A stretch of 64,000 nucleotides of DNA from Curtobacterium sp. 458 (GCF_030406605.1 NZ_CP129104.1:3486687-3550686); one strand, 5' to 3'. Counted from the first letter of the stretch, positions 7,561 through 16,540 are shown. Notes: generated by a model not told the origin, from the letters alone. Numbers and translations: made by a program.

Positions 7561-9294
7561 TCAGTCCGTGGACTCCTCGTCCGCGTCGCCCTGTGGAGAA
7601 CCCGATGCGTCGCGCGCGATGGCGAGGAGCTTGCCGAGCTCCACGGTGCTGAGTTCCCGCGTCTTGCCGATCGGCAGGCTCCCGAGGTGCAGCGGCCCGA
7701 ACGAGCGTCGGACGAGTTCGAGCACCGGGTGCCCGACCTCGTCGAACATCCGACGGACGATGCGGTTGCGGCCGGAGTGCAGCGTGACCTCGACGAGCGA
7801 CTCCCCACGGGAGGACTCGAGCAGCCGCACCTTGTCGGCGGCGATCGGCCCGTCCTCGAGCTCGACGCCGTCGAGCAGTCGCTGCACGGTCGCCGGGTTG
7901 ACGTTCCCGTGCACCTTCGCGATGTAGGTCTTCGTCACCCCGAACGACGGGTGTGCGAGCACGTGCGCGAGGTCGCCGTCGTTCGTCAGGACGATGAGCC
8001 CCGAGGTCTCGGCGTCGAGCCGGCCGACGTTGAACAGACGTTCCTCGTACCGGTCGACGAACTCGGACAGGTCGCGGCGCCCCCGCTCGTCCTGCAGGCT
8101 CGACACGATGCCGACCGGCTTGTTCAGGACCACGTACCGCCGGGAGGTGTCGATCTGCACCGGCACCCCGTCCACCGCGATCGCGTCGGACTCCGGGTCG
8201 ACCCGACGACCGAGGGCCTCCACGACCTCGCCGTTCACCGTCACCCGTCCCTCCACGATGAGGTTCTCCGCGACGCGGCGAGATGCCACGCCCGCAGCGG
8301 CGATCACCTTCTGCAGGCGCTCACCGTCGGCCTGGAGGCTCGGCGCGGCCCCGGCGGTCGCCGTTCCGTCCGCCGCGTCCCAGTCCGGGATGATCGGGCG
8401 CTCGGGCGTGCCCTCGAGGGGCTGGCCGTGCTGGTCGCGGGCACCCTCGGGCTCCGGGGTCGTGCGACGGTCGGTGCCGCGGGGGCCGACTGTCCGTCGC
8501 GTGTCGGGGCGCTGCCCGGCGCCCCGCGGACGGTCGCCGTTCCGCGCGGTCGTGGTGCCGCCGACGTAGCGGCGGCCGTTGTGCCAGACGGTGCTGGGCC
8601 TGCCGTCCGGGGACCGACGGTCCTCGCGGGCCGGGTCGCGGCGGCGGTCGTCGTCACGGCGGGGAGCGCTCTTGCGGTCGTCACGGCCGCGGTACCCACC
8701 GCCCGACGTGCCACGGTCGTCGCGGCCGCGGTGGCCCCCGCGGTCGGCGTCACGCCGGTCGTCACGGCCCCGGTACCCACCGCCCTGCCGGTCGTCACGG
8801 CCCCGGTACCCGCCGCCCTGCCGGTCGTCACGGCCGCGGTACCCACCGCGGTCGTCGTCACGGCGGACGAAGCCCCCGCGCTCGCCCTGCCGGCGGTCGT
8901 CGTCGCGGCTCACGAACCGCCCGCGATCGCCGCCGGACCGCTCGTCACGCCCGCGGTACCCACCACCGGACGACGGACGCTCATCACGCCCGCGGTACCC
9001 ACCACCGGACGACGGACGCTCATCACGCCCGCGGTACCCATCAGCCGCGCCACGGTCGTCCCGGCGCTCGTACCCACCACGGCCACCGCGGTCACCGCGG
9101 TCACCGCGGTCTCCGCGGTCACCGCGCTCGTCACGCCCACGGTACCCACCGCGGTCGCCACGCTCGTCGCGGCCCCCGCCGCCGAACCGGCCACTCGCCC
9201 GGCCGGAGCCGGCGCTGCGGTCGCGTGACGGGCCTCCAGGCCGACCGGACCCGCCCCGCGGGCCGCCTCGTCGTTCTTCCTCATGCGCGGCCAT
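7561..9294 (-). CDS. rluB: 23S rRNA pseudouridine synthase RluB with long RG-rich N terminus
   Basis: A 577-residue protein. The C-terminal 260 residues are a standard RsuA/RluB-type pseudouridine synthase. An S4 RNA-binding domain begins ERLQKVIAAAGVASRR, and the catalytic Asp is in GRLDAETSG (about 420-428). The first 220 residues are unusual: low complexity, with eight GYRGRD repeats and one GHRGRD, broken by RGG, DRGDRG and FVRRDDD segments. This resembles eukaryotic RGG boxes and should be disordered and RNA-binding. The gene overlaps scpB by 14 nt, the usual scpA-scpB-rluB order. The ATG at 9294 has AAGGGA 7 nt upstream. Confidence 0.92.
   Translation of the reverse strand: MAAHEEERRGGPRGGSGRPGGPSRDRSAGSGRASGRFGGGGRDERGDRGGYRGRDERGDRGDRGDRGDRGGRGGYERRDDRGAADGYRGRDERPSSGGGYRGRDERPSSGGGYRGRDERSGGDRGRFVSRDDDRRQGERGGFVRRDDDRGGYRGRDDRQGGGYRGRDDRQGGGYRGRDDRRDADRGGHRGRDDRGTSGGGYRGRDDRKSAPRRDDDRRRDPAREDRRSPDGRPSTVWHNGRRYVGGTTTARNGDRPRGAGQRPDTRRTVGPRGTDRRTTPEPEGARDQHGQPLEGTPERPIIPDWDAADGTATAGAAPSLQADGERLQKVIAAAGVASRRVAENLIVEGRVTVNGEVVEALGRRVDPESDAIAVDGVPVQIDTSRRYVVLNKPVGIVSSLQDERGRRDLSEFVDRYEERLFNVGRLDAETSGLIVLTNDGDLAHVLAHPSFGVTKTYIAKVHGNVNPATVQRLLDGVELEDGPIAADKVRLLESSRGESLVEVTLHSGRNRIVRRMFDEVGHPVLELVRRSFGPLHLGSLPIGKTRELSTVELGKLLAIARDASGSPQGDADEESTD
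8600..9240 (-). repeat. Degenerate in-frame repeats coding GYRGRD units in rluB
   Basis: Units reading CACGnCCnCGGTACCCnCC on the plus strand recur at irregular spacing. Two adjacent 39-bp units around 8945-9025 are nearly identical, so expansion has been recent. The periodicity is codon-based and coding, not a CRISPR array. Confidence 0.8.
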
Positions 9295-9994
9295 CGGGGA
9301 TCCCTTCGTTCTGCCCGAAGCCGTCCGCACCGTCGTCCAGGAGTGGCGAGATGAGCGGCAGCTCGTCGAGCGAGTTGATGCCGAGCTGCTGCAGGAGCAG
9401 GTCGGACGTGACGTAGTTGATGGCACCGGTCTCGGCGTCGGTGAACGACTCCTCGATGAGGCCGCGCGCGACGAGCGTCCGGACGACCCCGTCGACGTTC
9501 ACCGCCCGGATCGAGGCGATCTGCGAGCGCGTGATCGGCTGCTTGTAGGCGACCACCGCGAGGGTCTCGAGCGCCGCCTGCGACAGCCGCGAGGGGCGCT
9601 CCTGCTCGACGAACTGCTCGACGACGTCGTCCAGCTCCTGGCGGACGTAGAAGCGCCAGCCGCCGCCGACCTCGCGGAGCTCGAAGCCCCGCCGGACCGT
9701 CCCGTCCACACCGTCGAAGTCGGCGACGAGCCGCTCGATCGCCTGGCGGACCGCGGGCACGGGCGCGCCCACGGCGGCACCGAGCGCGACGAGCGACTGC
9801 GGCTCGTCCGCGATCATGAGGATCGCCTCGAGCTGCCGGTCGACGGGGAGCTCCGGCCGGGCGGCACGGTCGTGCGCCTCGTGGATCTCCTGCTCGATGG
9901 CGCGGGCGTCTGCCAGCTCGTCCGCGCCACCGGGTTCGGCGCTCGACGAGTCGCGGGCGTGACCGTGCGCGTGGCCGTGCGCGTCATCCGTCAT
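9281..9994 (-). CDS. scpB: Segregation and condensation protein ScpB
   Basis: A 237-residue kleisin-associated subunit of the SMC condensin complex, which compacts and separates chromosomes. The core (about residues 50-225) holds the two winged-helix domains, with the conserved LSQAALETLAVVAYKQPITR and VRTLVARGLIEE regions. A His-rich tract HGHAHGHA near the N terminus is unusual and could bind metal. ATG start; the gene overlaps scpA by 11 nt and rluB by 14 nt, so the genes are surely cotranslated. Confidence 0.95.
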   Translation of the reverse strand: MTDDAHGHAHGHARDSSSAEPGGADELADARAIEQEIHEAHDRAARPELPVDRQLEAILMIADEPQSLVALGAAVGAPVPAVRQAIERLVADFDGVDGTVRRGFELREVGGGWRFYVRQELDDVVEQFVEQERPSRLSQAALETLAVVAYKQPITRSQIASIRAVNVDGVVRTLVARGLIEESFTDAETGAINYVTSDLLLQQLGINSLDELPLISPLLDDGADGFGQNEGIPDGRA

Positions 9995-10838
9995 AGTCGG
10001 CTCCCAGGTTGGCGAGGCTCTCGTCGGACCAGTCCTCGGCGGTCCAGCGGAGCAGCAGTTCCCCGAGCGGCTCGACCTGCTCGAACGTGATGGACGCGTT
10101 GCGGTACAGCTCGAGGATCGCGAGGAAACGAGCCACCACGATACCCGTCTCGTGCACGCCGGCGACCAGCTCCCGGAACGAGACGTCCTCGTCGGCCCGG
10201 GTGCGGAGGATCGAAACCACGATCGCGGCCTGCTCCCGGATGCTGACGAGCGGCGCGTGCAGGTGGTCGAGTCCGACGGTCGGGATCTCCCGCGGGGCGA
10301 ACGCCAGGGTCGCGAGCGCGGCGAAGTCCTGCAGCGAGAGCGTCCAGACGAGCTCGGGGGTGCGGGCGCGGAACCGCTCCTCGAGTCGGACGCTCCGGAC
10401 GTGCCGACGCGACTCCTCGGTCCAGCGCGACCCGAACCAGTCCGCCGCCTGCTTGAACGCCCGGTACTGGAGCAGTCGGGCGAACAGGAGGTCGCGGGCC
10501 TCCAGGAGCGCCACGTCCTCGGCGTCGACGAGCTCCCCCTGGGGCAGGAGCCCCGCGATCTTCAGGTCGAGCAGGGTGGCCGCGACGACGAGGAACTCGC
10601 TCGCCTCGTCGAGTTCGTCGGCGGACTCGGCCTGGCGGACGTAGGCGATGAACTCCCCCGTCACGGCGCCGAGCGACACCTCGGTGATGTCGAGCTCGTG
10701 CTTCGTGATGAGCGACAGGAGCAGGTCGAACGGGCCGTCGAAGTTCGACAGGCGGACGCGGAAGCCCGGGGCCGTCTGCGTGCCCGCCGGCGCGACGGCG
10801 GTGCGGTCAGGGTCCTCCGGCTCAGGCGACGGCGCCAC
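9984..10838 (-). CDS. scpA: Segregation and condensation protein ScpA
   Basis: A 284-residue kleisin that bridges the SMC heads together with ScpB. The N-terminal signature FDGPFDLLLSLITKHELDITEVSL is present (about residues 34-57). EASEFLVVAATLLDLKI follows, and a C-terminal winged helix reads ELYRNASITFEQVEPLGELLL. The GTG at 10838 overlaps the parA 3' end by 17 nt. The first 25 residues are a Pro/Ala/Asp-rich extension. Confidence 0.95.
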   Translation of the reverse strand: MAPSPEPEDPDRTAVAPAGTQTAPGFRVRLSNFDGPFDLLLSLITKHELDITEVSLGAVTGEFIAYVRQAESADELDEASEFLVVAATLLDLKIAGLLPQGELVDAEDVALLEARDLLFARLLQYRAFKQAADWFGSRWTEESRRHVRSVRLEERFRARTPELVWTLSLQDFAALATLAFAPREIPTVGLDHLHAPLVSIREQAAIVVSILRTRADEDVSFRELVAGVHETGIVVARFLAILELYRNASITFEQVEPLGELLLRWTAEDWSDESLANLGADYDG

Positions 10839-11700
10839 GCTCGACGAGCTCCCGTGCGAGCTGCCGGTACGCGTGCGCGGCGGCGTGGTCGGGCGCGGTC
10901 TGCGTGATCGGCCGCGCCGAGACCGTGGCGTCCGGGAACTTCACCGTGCGCCCGATGACCGTGTCGAGCACCCGGTCGTCGAACGTCTCGACGACGCGCT
11001 CCATGACCTCGCGCGAGTGCAGGGTCCGCGAGTCGTACATCGTCGCGAGGATGCCGTCGAGCCGCAGCGCCGGGTTCAGCCGATCTCGCACCTTGTCGAT
11101 CGTCTCGATGAGGAGCGCGACACCGCGCAGCGCGAAGAACTCGCACTCGAGCGGGATGAGCACCCCGTGCGCCGCCGTCAGCGCGTTCACGGTCAGCAGG
11201 CCGAGCGAGGGCTGGCAGTCCACGAGGATTACGTCGTAGTCGTTCGCGACCTTCCGGAGGACGCTCGCGAGGATCTGCTCCCGCGCGACCTCGTTCACGA
11301 GGTGGACCTCGGCCGCGGACAGGTCGATGTTCGCCGGGATCACGTCGAGGTACGGCGTGTTCGTCGGCTGGATGACCTCGCGCGGGTCCTTCACGGCGCC
11401 CATGAGCAGGTCGTAGACCGTCGGGATGTCGTGCGTGCGGACCCCGAGCCCGGCGGACAGCGCGCCCTGCGGGTCGAAGTCGACGGCGAGCACCTTCCGC
11501 CCGTACTCGGCGAGCGCCGCCCCGAGGTTGATCGACGTCGTGGTCTTGCCGACGCCGCCCTTCTGGTTGCACAGCGCGATGATGCGTGCCGGCCCGTGCT
11601 GGTCGAGCTCCTCCGGGATCGCGAACTGCCGGACGGGTCGCCCCGTCGGACCGAAGGTGGTCTCGCCGGTTCCGGGGTTCGTCAACGGGTTCGTGCTCAC
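10822..11700 (-). CDS. parA: ParA/Soj-family ATPase
   Basis: A 292-residue deviant Walker-A ATPase of the ParA/MinD family. The motif KGGVGKTT is at residues 47-54, with VDFDPQG and DCQPSLGLLTVNAL further on. It lies directly before scpA and scpB, so a role in chromosome positioning with SMC-ScpAB is likely. No parB is adjacent, unlike the origin-proximal parAB pair, so this is probably the second, scp-linked ParA of Actinobacteria. The GTG at 11700 is 7 nt after TAGCAT, and a longer upstream frame lacks homology. Confidence 0.92.
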   Translation of the reverse strand: MSTNPLTNPGTGETTFGPTGRPVRQFAIPEELDQHGPARIIALCNQKGGVGKTTTSINLGAALAEYGRKVLAVDFDPQGALSAGLGVRTHDIPTVYDLLMGAVKDPREVIQPTNTPYLDVIPANIDLSAAEVHLVNEVAREQILASVLRKVANDYDVILVDCQPSLGLLTVNALTAAHGVLIPLECEFFALRGVALLIETIDKVRDRLNPALRLDGILATMYDSRTLHSREVMERVVETFDDRVLDTVIGRTVKFPDATVSARPITQTAPDHAAAHAYRQLARELVERGAVA

Positions 11701-11707
11701 GCGCCCC

Positions 11708-11713
11708 ATGCTA
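11708..11713 (-). promoter_or_regulatory. -10 element TAGCAT, leaderless start of parA
   Basis: TAGCAT, 7 nt spacer, then GTG. No Shine-Dalgarno is present. This likely drives the whole parA-scpA-scpB-rluB unit. Confidence 0.6.
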
Positions 11714-11785
11714 CCGGCGACCCGACGCCTCCCCGGGTGCACCGCCGGTGGTGCGGTTGACCTGCCGCGCCCCGACGCGACCCGC

Positions 11786-11858
11786 CCTGCGGGCGCGCGC
11801 CGTGCCTCCCGGCCGGCCGTGGACCGCACCCCGAGCACGTGGCGACCCGACCTGGAGG
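11786..11858. repeat. Two half copies of the GGAGGC/GCCTCC element
   Basis: GCGCCGTGCCTCCCGGCC lies near 11798 and ACCTGGAGGCCCGG near 11848. They face each other but are separated by about 35 bp of unrelated sequence. The parA-sseB gap holds nothing else. Confidence 0.55.
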
Positions 11859-11864
11859 CCCGGA

Positions 11865-12734
11865 TCACGCTGGGCGGATCGCCACCCGCATGCTGTCCAC
11901 GCGGTCCGCGATCAGCGGGTCGGTCGACCAGCGCGCCTGCAACCGACCGACGAGCTCCTGCACCGCGGCCTGGTCGAGACCGGGGTGCAGTGCGAGGCCG
12001 ACCGTGAGCTCGGCGCCCTGGAAGCGGCCGAGCGGATCCCCGGGGGCGAGCTCGACCCGCGCGACGGCACGCTCCCCCGCGACCGAGTCGGCGAAGGCCT
12101 GCGCGACCGCGGGGTCCTCGAAGCAGGGCGTCCACGGGAGGTCCTGCCCGAGCGCCCACACCGCGGGGCGGCGCAGCACGAACTCGGTGGGAGCGGTGGG
12201 GTCGAGCACGACGAGCTGCGTGTCCTCGCTCGCGGCCGCCATCGCCACGCGGCGGGACTCGACCGGCACCGGACGGGCCTCCGGGTCCCAGGAGCGCATG
12301 GCGTCGACGGAGGTGAACGCGGGCATCACCGCACGGCCGTCAGGCCCGGCGACCGTGACGATGGAGAGCTCCTGCGTCTTGTCGACGAGCTTGCCGGTGT
12401 CGGTGTGGCCGACGTCCCCCGCCTCGGCGACGAGCGGGATGAGGAGCCGCGCGGTCCGCAGTGCGTCGACGACCCCCGACTGCGAGGCCCCGTCGGCGAC
12501 CGCACGGATCGCCGCGACGAGCCTCGGGTCGGCGAGGCCGTCGTCGTCCTCGAACGCCGTGTCGTGGTGGTCGAACGTCCGGCCGGACCAGGGGTTGCCG
12601 GCCGAGTCAGCGGCGCCGCCGGGGGTGTGGGCGTCGTCCGGACCGGTACCGCGGCCGTCCTCGGGGTCCGGACCGGTACCGCGGCCGTCCTCGGGGTCCG
12701 GACCGGTACCGCGGCCGTTCGAGATGCCCGACAC
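11865..12734 (-). CDS. SseB-like protein at the end of the histidine operon
   Basis: A 289-residue protein with SseB-type N-terminal domain features. Examples are LLIPLVAEAGDVG, MPAFTSVDAMRSWDP and VARVELAPGD, followed by an SseB C-terminal-like half. The biochemical role of SseB proteins is unclear. The N terminus has a recent tandem repeat (DGRGTGPDPE units) from a 30-bp DNA duplication. The GTG at 12734 begins 5 nt after the hisA stop codon, the usual hisA-sseB neighbourhood in Actinobacteria. No strong ribosome-binding site is seen, so coupling to hisA is probable. Confidence 0.8.
   Translation of the reverse strand: MSGISNGRGTGPDPEDGRGTGPDPEDGRGTGPDDAHTPGGAADSAGNPWSGRTFDHHDTAFEDDDGLADPRLVAAIRAVADGASQSGVVDALRTARLLIPLVAEAGDVGHTDTGKLVDKTQELSIVTVAGPDGRAVMPAFTSVDAMRSWDPEARPVPVESRRVAMAAASEDTQLVVLDPTAPTEFVLRRPAVWALGQDLPWTPCFEDPAVAQAFADSVAGERAVARVELAPGDPLGRFQGAELTVGLALHPGLDQAAVQELVGRLQARWSTDPLIADRVDSMRVAIRPA
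12634..12720 (-). repeat. 30-bp tandem repeat, 2.9 copies, inside the SseB-like gene
   Basis: The unit includes GTCCGGACCGGTACCGCGG. Copies start at about 12634 (partial), 12661 and 12691 and differ at one or two bases. Length 30 keeps the reading frame, adding ten residues per copy to a disordered N terminus. Confidence 0.9.
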
Positions 12735-12739
12735 GGTGG

Positions 12740-13486
12740 CTACGCCGAGGCGATCTCGAGCGCGGCGGGGAGCGTGAACGCCCCGGAGTAGAGCGCCTTG
12801 CCGATGATCGCGCCCTCGAGGCCGTGCGGCACGAGGGCCCGCAGGGCGACCAGGTCGTCGAGGGTCGAGATGCCGCCGGACGCCACCACGGGCTTGTCGG
12901 TGCGCTCGCACACCTGACGGAGCAGGTCGACGTTCGGGCCCTGCAGGGTGCCGTCCTTCGTGACGTCGGTCACGACGTACCGCGCGCAGCCCGCAGCCTC
13001 GAGGCGGTCCAGGACCTCCCACAGGTCGCCCGCGTCCTCGGTCCAGCCGCGGCTCGCGAGGGTCGTGCCGCGGACGTCGAGGCCGACCGCGATCTGCTCG
13101 CCGTACTGGCCGATGACGCGGTCCGCCCACTCCGGGTCCTCGAGCGCTGCCGTCCCGAGGTTCACCCGGGCGGCACCGGTCGCGAGCGCCGCCTCGAGCG
13201 AGGCGTCGTCGCGGATGCCGCCGGAGAGCTCGACCGCGACGCCCTCGACCTCGCGGACCGCGCGGGCGATGACCTCGCGGTTGTCACCGCGACCGAACGC
13301 GGCGTCGAGGTCGACGAGGTGGATCCACTCGGCACCCTGGTCGCGCCACGTCCGGGCAGCGGTGACCGGGTCGCCGTAGGAGGTCTCGCTCCCCGCCTCG
13401 CCCTGGGTCAGGCGCACGGCCTGGCCGTCGACGACGTCCACGGCGGGCAGGAGGACGAGGGGCTGGGATGCGGTGCGGTCGGTCAT
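12740..13486 (-). CDS. hisA: HisA/PriA phosphoribosyl isomerase
   Basis: A 248-residue (beta/alpha)8 isomerase that converts ProFAR to PRFAR in histidine synthesis. [15 protein letters not shown] carries the first catalytic Asp. [23 protein letters not shown] and VVASGGIST mark the phosphate sites and the second Asp. In Actinobacteria lacking a separate TrpF this enzyme, PriA, also isomerises phosphoribosylanthranilate for tryptophan. Whether trpF exists elsewhere cannot be told from this window. ATG start with AGGA close upstream; the gene is 40 nt after hisH. Confidence 0.95.
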   Translation of the reverse strand: MTDRTASQPLVLLPAVDVVDGQAVRLTQGEAGSETSYGDPVTAARTWRDQGAEWIHLVDLDAAFGRGDNREVIARAVREVEGVAVELSGGIRDDASLEAALATGAARVNLGTAALEDPEWADRVIGQYGEQIAVGLDVRGTTLASRGWTEDAGDLWEVLDRLEAAGCARYVVTDVTKDGTLQGPNVDLLRQVCERTDKPVVASGGISTLDDLVALRALVPHGLEGAIIGKALYSGAFTLPAALEIASA

Positions 13487-13526
13487 GGTCCTGTCGGGGT
13501 CGCGGGGTCGTCGGGTCTCGGGCGCG

Positions 13527-14162
13527 TCAGAGGGCCTGGACCCAGTTGCGGAGCAGCTGGATGCCGGCCTCGCCGGACTTCTCCGGGTGAAACTGGGTCG
13601 CGGTGAGGGGGCCGTTCTCCACCGCGGCGACGAACCGCTGCCCGTGCTCCGCCCAGGTGAGCTTCGGCTGCCGGAAGGGGCCGTACGCCTCGAGCGGGAA
13701 GTCGGTCACGCCGTAGGAGTGCACGAAGTAGAACCGCTCGTCCCGCAGTCCGTCGAACAGCACCGAGTCCTCCGGCGCCTCGACCGTGTTCCACCCCATG
13801 TGCGGCAGGACCTCGGCCTGGATCTCCTCGACGGTGCCGGGCCACTGCGCGAGACCCTCGACGTCGACGCCACGCTCGACACCGCGCGAGAACAGCACCT
13901 GCATACCGACGCAGATGCCGAGCACGGGACGGCCACCGGCCAGGCGGTGGTCGACGATCTCGCCGCCGCGGACGGACTCGAGCTGGTCGACGACCGCGCC
14001 GAACGCGCCGACGCCCGGCACGAGCAGGCCGTCGGCCTCGAGCGCGGTGCGCTTGTCCGCGCTGAGCGTGACCTCGGCGCCCGCGCGTTCGAGGGCCTTG
14101 GCCGCCGAGTGGACGTTGCCCGAGCCGTAGTCGAGGACGACGACGTTCGGCTTCGCGGTCAC
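13527..14162 (-). CDS. hisH: Imidazole glycerol phosphate synthase subunit HisH
   Basis: A 211-residue class I glutamine amidotransferase that supplies ammonia to His[11 protein letters not shown] starts the fold. The nucleophile Cys lies in [11 protein letters not shown], and the His/Glu of the triad are in QFHPEKSG. HisF is not adjacent, so it must be encoded elsewhere. The GTG start overlaps the hisB stop by 4 nt (GTGA), giving tight coupling. Confidence 0.96.
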   Translation of the reverse strand: MTAKPNVVVLDYGSGNVHSAAKALERAGAEVTLSADKRTALEADGLLVPGVGAFGAVVDQLESVRGGEIVDHRLAGGRPVLGICVGMQVLFSRGVERGVDVEGLAQWPGTVEEIQAEVLPHMGWNTVEAPEDSVLFDGLRDERFYFVHSYGVTDFPLEAYGPFRQPKLTWAEHGQRFVAAVENGPLTATQFHPEKSGEAGIQLLRNWVQAL

Positions 14163-14761
14163 AGGGTGCCCTTCGTGCTCGGGATGCCGTCGACGCGGGG
14201 GTCGAGCTCGACGGCCTTCCGCATCGCACGGGCGAACGCCTTGAACTCGGCCTCGGCGATGTGGTGCGGGTCTCGCCCGCCGAGGACCCGCACGTGCACC
14301 GTGATGCCGGCGTTGAGCGTGATCGCCTCGAAGACGTGGCGGACCAGCGAGCCGGTGAAGTGCCCGCCGATCCGGTGGAACGCGAAGCCCTCGGGCTCGC
14401 CGGTGTGCACGAGGAACGGGCGACCCGACACGTCGACGACGGCCTGCGCGAGGGCTTCGTCGAGCGGGACCAGTGCGTCGCCGTAGCGGCCGATGCCGGA
14501 CCGGTCGCCGAGGGCCTGACGGAGCGCCTGCCCGAGCACGATGCCGGTGTCCTCGACGGTGTGGTGCGCGTCGATGTCGGTGTCACCGGTCGAGCGCACG
14601 CGGAGGTCGATCAGCGAGTGCTTGCTGAACGCCGTGAGCATGTGGTCGAAGAACGGCACGCTCGTCGAGATGTCGGAGGAGCCGGTGCCGTCGAGGTCGA
14701 GCTCCAGCTCGATGCTCGACTCGCTCGTGCTCCGGCTGATCGAGGCGGTGCGGGCGGTCAT
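14159..14761 (-). CDS. hisB: Imidazoleglycerol-phosphate dehydratase HisB
   Basis: A 200-residue monofunctional dehydratase for the seventh step of histidine synthesis. It has the metal-binding motifs [17 protein letters not shown] and [16 protein letters not shown]. No phosphatase domain is fused, as expected outside enterobacteria. The ATG overlaps the hisC stop codon in ATGA, and its own stop overlaps hisH, so hisC-hisB-hisH form a translational chain. Confidence 0.97.
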   Translation of the reverse strand: MTARTASISRSTSESSIELELDLDGTGSSDISTSVPFFDHMLTAFSKHSLIDLRVRSTGDTDIDAHHTVEDTGIVLGQALRQALGDRSGIGRYGDALVPLDEALAQAVVDVSGRPFLVHTGEPEGFAFHRIGGHFTGSLVRHVFEAITLNAGITVHVRVLGGRDPHHIAEAEFKAFARAMRKAVELDPRVDGIPSTKGTL

Positions 14762-15882
14762 GCGTCAACCCTAACCGGGGGCTGGACCGCGGCCACGCGG
14801 CGCATGGCGTCGAGGAACGCAGTCGTCTCCTCTTCCGTCCCCGCGCTCACGCGGAGGTGGTTCGGGATCCCGAGGTCGCGCACGATGACGTCCTCGTCGA
14901 GCAGCGCCTCGAACGCGGCGTGCGGGTCCGCGACACCGCCGAACAGCACGAAGTTCGACCACGACTCGTAGGTGCGGTACCCCATGTCCTGGAGCTCGGC
15001 GATCATCCGGTCGCGCTGCTGCTTGATGTCGTCCACCATCGCGAGCATCGCCGGGGCGTGCCGGAGGGCTGCCACCGCGGCTGCCTGGGTCAGGGCGGAC
15101 AGGTGGTACGGAAGGCGGACGAGCCGGAGCGCGTCGATCACCGCCGGGTGCGCGGCGAGGTACCCCACTCGTGCGCCCGCGAACGCGAAGGCCTTGCTCA
15201 TGGTGCGCGAGACGACGAGCCGCTCGCGACCCGGCAGGAGCGTGAGGGCGCTCGGGGCGTCGTCGGGCATGAACTCGGCGTACGCCTCGTCGACCATGAC
15301 GATCCCGTCGGTCGCGTCGTACGCTGCCGCGATCGTCTCGATCGGCAGGGGCGTGCCCGTCGGGTTGTTCGGTCCGCAGAGGAACACGATGTCGGGCTGG
15401 TGCTCGGCGATCGCGGCGGTCACCGTCTCGGGCGAGATGCCGAACTCGGCGTCGCGCTCGGCGGGGATCCACCGCGTGCCGGTGCCGGACGCCAGGATCG
15501 AGTGCATCGAGTACGTGGGCGGGAAGCCCAGCACGCTCCGACCCGGGCCACCGAAGGCCTGGAGGAGCTGCTGCAGCACCTCGTTCGACCCGTTCGCTGC
15601 CCAGAGCTGCTCAGGCGTCAGTCGCGCGGCCCCTTCGAGTCCCCCGTTGAGGTAACCGGTCAGCGACCGACGGAGCTCGGTGAACTCGCGGTCCGGGTAG
15701 CGGTTCACGGTGGCGAGCGCCTGCCGGATCGACGCGACGATGTCGTCGGCGACCTCGGCCGGGACGGGATGCGTGTTCTCGTTGACGTTCAGCTGGACGC
15801 GCACGTGCTTCTGCGGAGCGCCGTAGGGGCTCTGACCGCGCAGGTCGTCTCGGATCGGGAGGTCTTCGAGCGTGAATGCCAC
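14758..15882 (-). CDS. hisC: Histidinol-phosphate aminotransferase
   Basis: A 374-residue PLP-dependent aminotransferase. It starts [23 protein letters not shown], typical of actinobacterial HisC. The PLP lysine is in [18 protein letters not shown], and [10 protein letters not shown] binds the cofactor region. The start is the GTG at 15882, 6 nt behind TACGAT and without a ribosome-binding site. Longer open frames upstream are arginine-rich shadow sequence. It is the first gene of the hisC-hisB-hisH-hisA-sseB run. hisD is not present upstream, so the his genes are split in this genome. Confidence 0.95.
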   Translation of the reverse strand: MAFTLEDLPIRDDLRGQSPYGAPQKHVRVQLNVNENTHPVPAEVADDIVASIRQALATVNRYPDREFTELRRSLTGYLNGGLEGAARLTPEQLWAANGSNEVLQQLLQAFGGPGRSVLGFPPTYSMHSILASGTGTRWIPAERDAEFGISPETVTAAIAEHQPDIVFLCGPNNPTGTPLPIETIAAAYDATDGIVMVDEAYAEFMPDDAPSALTLLPGRERLVVSRTMSKAFAFAGARVGYLAAHPAVIDALRLVRLPYHLSALTQAAAVAALRHAPAMLAMVDDIKQQRDRMIAELQDMGYRTYESWSNFVLFGGVADPHAAFEALLDEDVIVRDLGIPNHLRVSAGTEEETTAFLDAMRRVAAVQPPVRVDA

Positions 15883-15888
15883 CGATCC

Positions 15889-15894
15889 ATCGTA
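15889..15894 (-). promoter_or_regulatory. -10 element TACGAT, leaderless start of the his operon
   Basis: TACGAT, GGATCG, then GTG on the minus strand. No leader peptide or attenuator can exist if transcription begins at the GTG. Confidence 0.62.
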
Positions 15895-16006
15895 GGCCGC
15901 CCGGACTGCTCGGAGACCGGCCGTCCAGACGGTTGCCGTGCGGCGCGCGGGATCTCCTCTCCGCGTTCGTGCGCAGGGACCTCCGTCGCGCGACCGTGCG
16001 CTGGGC

Positions 16007-16039
16007 CTACTTCGCGTCGGCCTACTTTCCGTCTGTCTA
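16007..16039 (-). repeat. 15-bp repeats carrying three in-frame stops at the LysM gene end
   Basis: On the minus strand AAGTAG recurs at exactly 15-nt spacing. The first is the real last codon plus stop (TAG at 16037-16039). TAG recurs in frame at 16022-16024 and 16007-16009. Confidence 0.75.
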
Positions 16040-16411
16040 CTTCGCGGCGACGTACTTCGCGGGGATCGCGATCTTTTCGCCCGCCTGGAGTCCCGCACCG
16101 TCGAGCGCGTTGAGCGTCACCACGTCCTGCACGAAGTCGCGCGGGTCGGCGTTGGGAGCGGTCTCCTCCGCCAGCTGCCACAGCGTCTCACCAGGCTGGA
16201 TCGTGACGGTCTCGAAGTGCGCGGACCCGGACCCCGAGGCGTCGCCGGCGGAGGCGCGTCCGCCGTTGAGGACGGCGAGCGCGACGATCAGCAGGATCGG
16301 GAGCGCAGCGAGGGTCGTGAAGACGATCCGCCCGCGGCGCGTCAGGCGCAGGCGCGTACGCACGGCGGGAGCTGCGTGACGCTGGGGCTCAGCGATGGCG
16401 ATGGTGCTCAT
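16037..16411 (-). CDS. LysM membrane protein divergent from lexA, likely SOS cell-division inhibitor
   Basis: A 124-residue protein with a basic cytoplasmic N terminus (1-28) and one membrane segment (about 30-49). A short Gly/Ser/Ala linker is followed by a LysM peptidoglycan-binding domain (about 67-117, beginning VTIQPGETLWQLAEE). Small anchored LysM proteins beside lexA (YneA in Bacillus, Rv2719c/ChiZ in Mycobacterium) are SOS-induced and delay division. This gene has the same position and layout. ATG at 16411 has GGGAAGG 9 nt upstream. LexA-like boxes in the shared upstream region support SOS control. Function is inferred from context, not shown by a catalytic motif. Confidence 0.8.
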   Translation of the reverse strand: MSTIAIAEPQRHAAPAVRTRLRLTRRGRIVFTTLAALPILLIVALAVLNGGRASAGDASGSGSAHFETVTIQPGETLWQLAEETAPNADPRDFVQDVVTLNALDGAGLQAGEKIAIPAKYVAAK

Positions 16412-16452
16412 GTCGTTCTTGCCTTCCCGTTCGGTGATCCGAAGTCGTGTAC

Positions 16453-16466
16453 CGAACATAGTTTCG
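16453..16466. promoter_or_regulatory. Imperfect LexA box on the LysM-gene side
   Basis: CGAACATAGTTTCG approximates the actinobacterial SOS box CGAACnnnnGTTCG with one mismatch. It overlaps TATGTT, a possible -10 hexamer for the minus-strand LysM gene. Confidence 0.5.
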
Positions 16467-16524
16467 AACCGGTGGCTGCACAAGTCCCCAGGGAGGATTT
16501 CTGCAGGGATTTCTCGCGACACGC

Positions 16525-16540
16525 TCGAACGAATGTTTGT
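16525..16540. promoter_or_regulatory. LexA (SOS) box upstream of lexA
   Basis: TCGAACGAATGTTTGT matches TCGAACnnnnGTTCGA at all but two positions. It overlaps the -35 region of a promoter whose -10 may be GATACT at 16558-16563, so LexA would repress its own gene. Confidence 0.65.

Noticed and set aside
8600..9240. CRISPR-like or other non-coding repeat array
   Set aside because: The repeats keep codon phase inside rluB and encode GYRGRD units.
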